From: Chitinophagaceae bacterium
Lineage (GTDB): Bacteria; Bacteroidota; Bacteroidia; Chitinophagales; Chitinophagaceae
NCBI GenBank assembly: GCA_947483345.1
Contig: CANKNL010000042.1
Location: forward strand, 1 to 15,493
Direction: 5' to 3'
DNA: 15,493 nt
Shown here one piece after another: positions 14,503 to 15,493 of this stretch. The notes beneath the pieces were generated by a model. The model saw only the letters and a program-made list of their open reading frames with translations. It had not been told where the DNA came from and ran no database searches. The position numbers were made by a program, and so were the translations under genes. Every line of letters begins with the position of its first letter. The stretch's first letter is position 1.

Positions 14503-15493
14503 ATGTTACAGAACAAAAAAATAGTTTTGGGTGTTAGTGGCAGCATTGCGGCTTACAAATCGGCAGCACTAACCCGTCTTTTAATTAAAGCCGGTGCTGA
14601 AGTGAAGATTGTAATGACTTCGGCTGCTAAAGATTTTGTAACGCCATTATCCTTATCCACATTATCAAAAAATTCCGTTTTAACTGATCTGGCCCTTAAC
14701 GATTCCTGGGCTAATCATGTTATGCTTGGACGTTGGGCAGATATGATGTTAATAGCGCCTTTAAGTTGTAATACTTTGTCTAAAATGGCTTCCGGTTCAT
14801 GTGATAATTTATTGATGGCCGTTTATCTTTCTGCAACCTGTCCGGTAGTGGTGGCACCCGCCATGGATGAAGATATGTGGCTGCATGGTACTACAAAAAA
14901 GAACCTGGAAACGATAAAAGCATTTGGCAATCACATTATCCCTGCAGTACATGGAGAATTGGCAAGTGGTTTGATAGGTGAAGGTAGAATGGCCGAACCC
15001 GAATTCATTGTAAATTGGCTGAACCGATTTTTTTTAAATGAAAATGAATTACAAGGGAAAAAGGTTTTGATCACTGCCGGCCCCACTTATGAAAAAATTG
15101 ATCCGGTACGTTTTATTGGAAATCATTCTTCGGGAAAAATGGGTATCGCCATTGCTGAAGAAATGAAAAAAAGAGGAGCCGATGTTACATTGGTACTTGG
15201 GCCATCTGATATTAAAGTACAAAGCGGGATAAAGCTCATAAACATAGAATCCGCAGCCGATATGCTTGAAGCCTGCGAAAAAATATTTCCATCAACAGAT
15301 ATGGCCATTATGAGTGCTGCAGTTGCAGACTATACCCCCTTGAGTATAGCCAGCGAAAAAATAAAAAAAACCGATACTGATCTGTCTATACAATTAACCA
15401 AAACAAAGGATATTTTAAAGCTAATGGGAGCGCTTAAAACAAAAGATCAGATTGTTGTTGGCTTTGCACTGGAAACCAATAACGAAAAGGAAA
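14503..15493 (+). CDS. coaBC: Bifunctional CoaBC (phosphopantothenoylcysteine synthetase/decarboxylase), 3' end missing
   Basis: The first 330 residues of a normally ~400-residue enzyme are present; the frame runs off the window. CoaC (about 1-180) is the FMN decarboxylase: KIVLGVSGSIAAYK near the start, active-site His72 (ANHVML), and PAMDEDMW (119-126), where most families have Asn in place of the first Asp. The flap GELASGLIGEGRM (151-163) has no Cys at the position where E. coli Cys158 lies. CoaB (from ~186) shows ITAGPTYEKIDPVRFI, NHSSGKMG (207-214), SAAVADYTP (271-279) and the KIKK lysine motif (286-289). Together they convert 4'-phosphopantothenate and cysteine to 4'-phosphopantetheine in coenzyme A synthesis. 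The start at 14503 gives the usual N-terminus. No Shine-Dalgarno sequence precedes it. Confidence 0.93.
   Translation, partial: MLQNKKIVLGVSGSIAAYKSAALTRLLIKAGAEVKIVMTSAAKDFVTPLSLSTLSKNSVLTDLALNDSWANHVMLGRWADMMLIAPLSCNTLSKMASGSCDNLLMAVYLSATCPVVVAPAMDEDMWLHGTTKKNLETIKAFGNHIIPAVHGELASGLIGEGRMAEPEFIVNWLNRFFLNENELQGKKVLITAGPTYEKIDPVRFIGNHSSGKMGIAIAEEMKKRGADVTLVLGPSDIKVQSGIKLINIESAADMLEACEKIFPSTDMAIMSAAVADYTPLSIASEKIKKTDTDLSIQLTKTKDILKLMGALKTKDQIVVGFALETNNEKE

Overview
The window looks like chromosomal DNA from a member of the Bacteroidota, probably in or near the Chitinophagaceae. The evidence is the low GC content, start sites without purine-rich Shine-Dalgarno sequences, -7 boxes of the form TAnnTTTG, a type IX secretion (T9SS) C-terminal sorting domain, a DUF5689-type lipoprotein downstream of a TonB-dependent receptor, the Bacteroidota form of RNA polymerase omega, and the gene order bamD-rpoZ-coaBC. 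The family-level placement is inference.

Positions 1-5910 (+ strand) are the accessory part. They hold the last strands of an outer-membrane TonB-dependent receptor (cut by the window edge), a surface-type lipoprotein with a DUF5689-like region and a choice-of-anchor-J-like jelly roll, a hairpin terminator, and a 1385-residue T9SS cargo protein. The cargo has a signal peptide, a LamG-like N-terminal region, five tandem ~209-residue repeats (each an Ig-like module plus an Fn3-like module with one conserved Cys in each), and a sorting domain. A second terminator closes the block.

Positions 5911-11260 are housekeeping genes. htpG (Hsp90) is on the + strand. Opposite it is a three-gene minus-strand operon in transcription order: trans-polyprenyl diphosphate synthase, recJ exonuclease, and a class I SAM methyltransferase. 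The spacings are 1 nt and a 4-nt ATGA overlap. htpG and the methyltransferase converge on a long palindrome whose outer arms contain both stop codons.

Positions 11260-13181 hold a divergent promoter region (220 nt, no gene) and an OmpA-family outer-membrane protein with barrel, calcium-binding thrombospondin-3-like repeats and a divergent peptidoglycan-binding domain, followed by a strong terminator. Positions 13182-15493 hold the envelope/core block: bamD (OMP assembly lipoprotein), rpoZ overlapping it by 32 nt, two hairpins, and coaBC (coenzyme A synthesis), which runs off the window. The second hairpin is terminator-like and its T run abuts the coaBC start codon.

I found no tRNA, rRNA, CRISPR array, insertion sequence or prophage. 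No wholly unknown multi-gene system is evident. The most noteworthy items are the modular cysteine-paired surface protein, the stop-to-stop palindrome, and the hairpin control region in front of coaBC.
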